The notes under the pieces were generated by a model, which saw only the letters and a program-made list of their open reading frames with translations, ran no database searches and was not told the origin of the DNA. A stretch of DNA of 64,000 bases from Prorocentrum cordatum (taxonomy: Eukaryota; Sar; Dinophyceae; Prorocentrales; Prorocentraceae): assembly GCA_963575745.1 (NCBI GenBank), contig CAUYUJ010018321.1:20001-84000 (forward strand). Direction: 5' to 3'. Positions 62,737 to 64,000 of this stretch are shown piece after piece; position 1 is the first letter of the stretch, and each line of letters begins with the position of its first letter. The translations under genes and the position numbers were made by a program.

Positions 62737-63377
62737 ATTCTTCTTCCCCTCGGATCATCAGTGCTCTTTTGGTTCAACTCTGGTTCAATTGGGGACGTCA
62801 GGACCTTCCTCTGAGGCATGAATTAAGTTCTGCTCTTCTCAATTTCCGTCAGGGCCAAAGTAGTGGAGTCTTTTCTTGCTTTGTCCACAGCCTCGATGGG
62901 ACTTTCTCAACTTGGGACCGCTTTATCCTTAGTTTGACTCGTCACTTCAGTTCAAAACGGGTTTGGACGGGATCGTCAATGTCTTTACTTTGCCAAAGAT
63001 TATGGCTTTCGTTTCAATCTGGGAATGCTTGGAATCATGAGTGTCTCGGGGCATGTGGCCCACAGGTCACCTTGCAGGGGCTGGGACTGCATCTTTTTCT
63101 TCTCAATTCAGCTGACGGGGTTAAGTGGGGTTGTTGCTCACCCTTTGTCCAAGTCCTCGATGTTTCAAGTTCTTTCTTGGGATAGTTTGGCGTTCAGTTT
63201 GCCTCTTCACTTCAGTACAAATAGGTTCGGCCTGGGATTGTTAATCTCACCTTGCTGGCCAGGACGATGACTGCCGTCCGATCCCTGATAAAGTGCATCT
63301 CTTTTCTCTATCTCTCCATCTCTAGGGCCCCTGTCTTTCGGTTGGACTGTTTGGCATGACTGCTTTCTGTAGTCATT
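62737..63377. other. Non-coding, T-rich stretch with diverged direct repeat
   Basis: Possible 3' UTR of B1. Contains a diverged repeat around CACTTCAGTTCAAAACGGGT (about 62944) and CACTTCAGTACAAATAGGTT (about 63209), about 265 bp apart, and repeated TTTTGGTTCAA. Open frames here are not convincing. Confidence 0.4.
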
Positions 63378-64000
63378 TTGGTTCAATTAGCTTTGCACGT
63401 CTTGCCCCGACCTCTTCTCAAGTTTTGGGAACACACTCATGCTTGCCCCTCAGAGGGTTGTCAGGCCATGGAATTCAAAGTCGCTCCAGTGCTGTATCTT
63501 CGAGGCATGGGCATCAGCCTGCCCACGTGCACTGGCAATCGAAAGTTCCGAGATCGTTCCTTTAAATTCAGGATCGTACAACCCACGGAGATGTGTCACA
63601 CTTCACATGTACGAGAAGGGACGCGAATTCGAGATACCTCTGAGGCAGCTATGGAATCTCTTTGAGGCCTTTTTCTCTAGTAAGGCATGCAAAGACCTTA
63701 TTGGGATTGTGGGAATTGCAGTACGCTCTATGTCTTTTGTACAGATCAAGACAATGTCGTACAAGGGCGCCGTGTTCTACGACAACCGCTGGTCAGATCC
63801 TGGGAATTTCATTTACACCATCTGGTGGAACATTTGGGGCCAAATGGCCAGGTATCTTCAAAGGAGACAACCTACCAGTGCTTCGTCCAAGTCCATGGAG
63901 GAGCTTCGATCAGTTGCGGGCCGTGTCACTGATGTACAGAGGATGGTCCGAGAACGGTGGAACAGGGAACCCGACACTTCTCGGTGGTTAGAGCTCATCG
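63378..64000 (+). pseudogene. Partial unrecognised coding region with probable frameshift, running off the right edge
   Basis: One frame from about 63390 to about 63580 reads FWEHTHACPSEGCQAMEFK, LYLRGMGISLPTCTGN and RDRSFKFRIVQPT. A second frame, open to the window end, is convincing from about 63580 (RRCVTLHMYEKGREFEIPL, LWNLFEAFFSSKACKDLIG, AVFYDNRWSDPGNFIYTIW, SMEELRSVAGRVTDVQRMV). One indel near 63575 would join them. No stop is reached at 64000. The first part has a Cys pair (CPSEGC). No family recognised; it may be ORF1 of another retroelement. Confidence 0.45.

Overview
The window looks like nuclear DNA of a dinoflagellate. The evidence is: a DDE-type transposase of a kind I associate with dinoflagellates; octamers matching the 3' end of the dinoflagellate spliced leader (GGCTCAAG) at the 5' ends of three retroelements; two small genes with inferred GC-AG introns; Gly/Tyr/Asp/Lys-repeat proteins; and no bacterial operon or tRNA/rRNA genes. 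Host identity is an inference. LAYOUT: 1-44000 is a tandem/interspersed repeat landscape (macrosatellite of about 1.1 kb built from ~175-180-bp subunits and a recurrent CCGGCGGTAA...TTACCGCCGG hairpin). It is interrupted by four copies of one non-LTR retrotransposon family, here called A (A1 1-2545, cut by the window edge; A2 5673-11555; A3 15060-21049; A4 31178-36931). It also holds three copies of a minisatellite-bearing fold-back element (M1 24660-25780, M2 27162-28756, M3 28897-29961). 44000-57000 is GC-rich, purine/pyrimidine-rich DNA. It carries a DDE transposase gene and a companion gene on the minus strand, a head-to-head pair of tiny two-exon paralogues, a 33-bp-period palindrome array, a head-to-head pair of KGYD-repeat genes and a Gly-Asp-Pro-repeat gene. 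57190-62736 is a second, divergent non-LTR family (B1), followed at the right edge by part of another unrecognised coding region. HOW IT FITS: Family A encodes ORF1 (charged/coiled region plus a conserved C-terminal domain) and ORF2 (EEP endonuclease, reverse transcriptase, C-terminal RNase H). Only A3 is intact; A2 and A4 carry nonsense and frameshift lesions, and A1 is intact as far as it is visible. All four A copies lie in the same orientation, and their poly(A) tails abut the same place in the loop of the hairpin repeat, so the family appears to target this host repeat. Four unusual properties recur: (i) the RNase H motifs are in circularly permuted order; (ii) the RT catalytic box reads W-[AS]-D-N instead of Y-x-D-D in all five elements of both families; (iii) ORF1 and ORF2 are in the same frame, separated by a single TGA with no usable ATG after it; (iv) spliced-leader-like octamers sit at 5' ends. 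The circularly permuted RNase H combined with hairpin-loop targeting is my best candidate for something undescribed; I could not search databases to test novelty.
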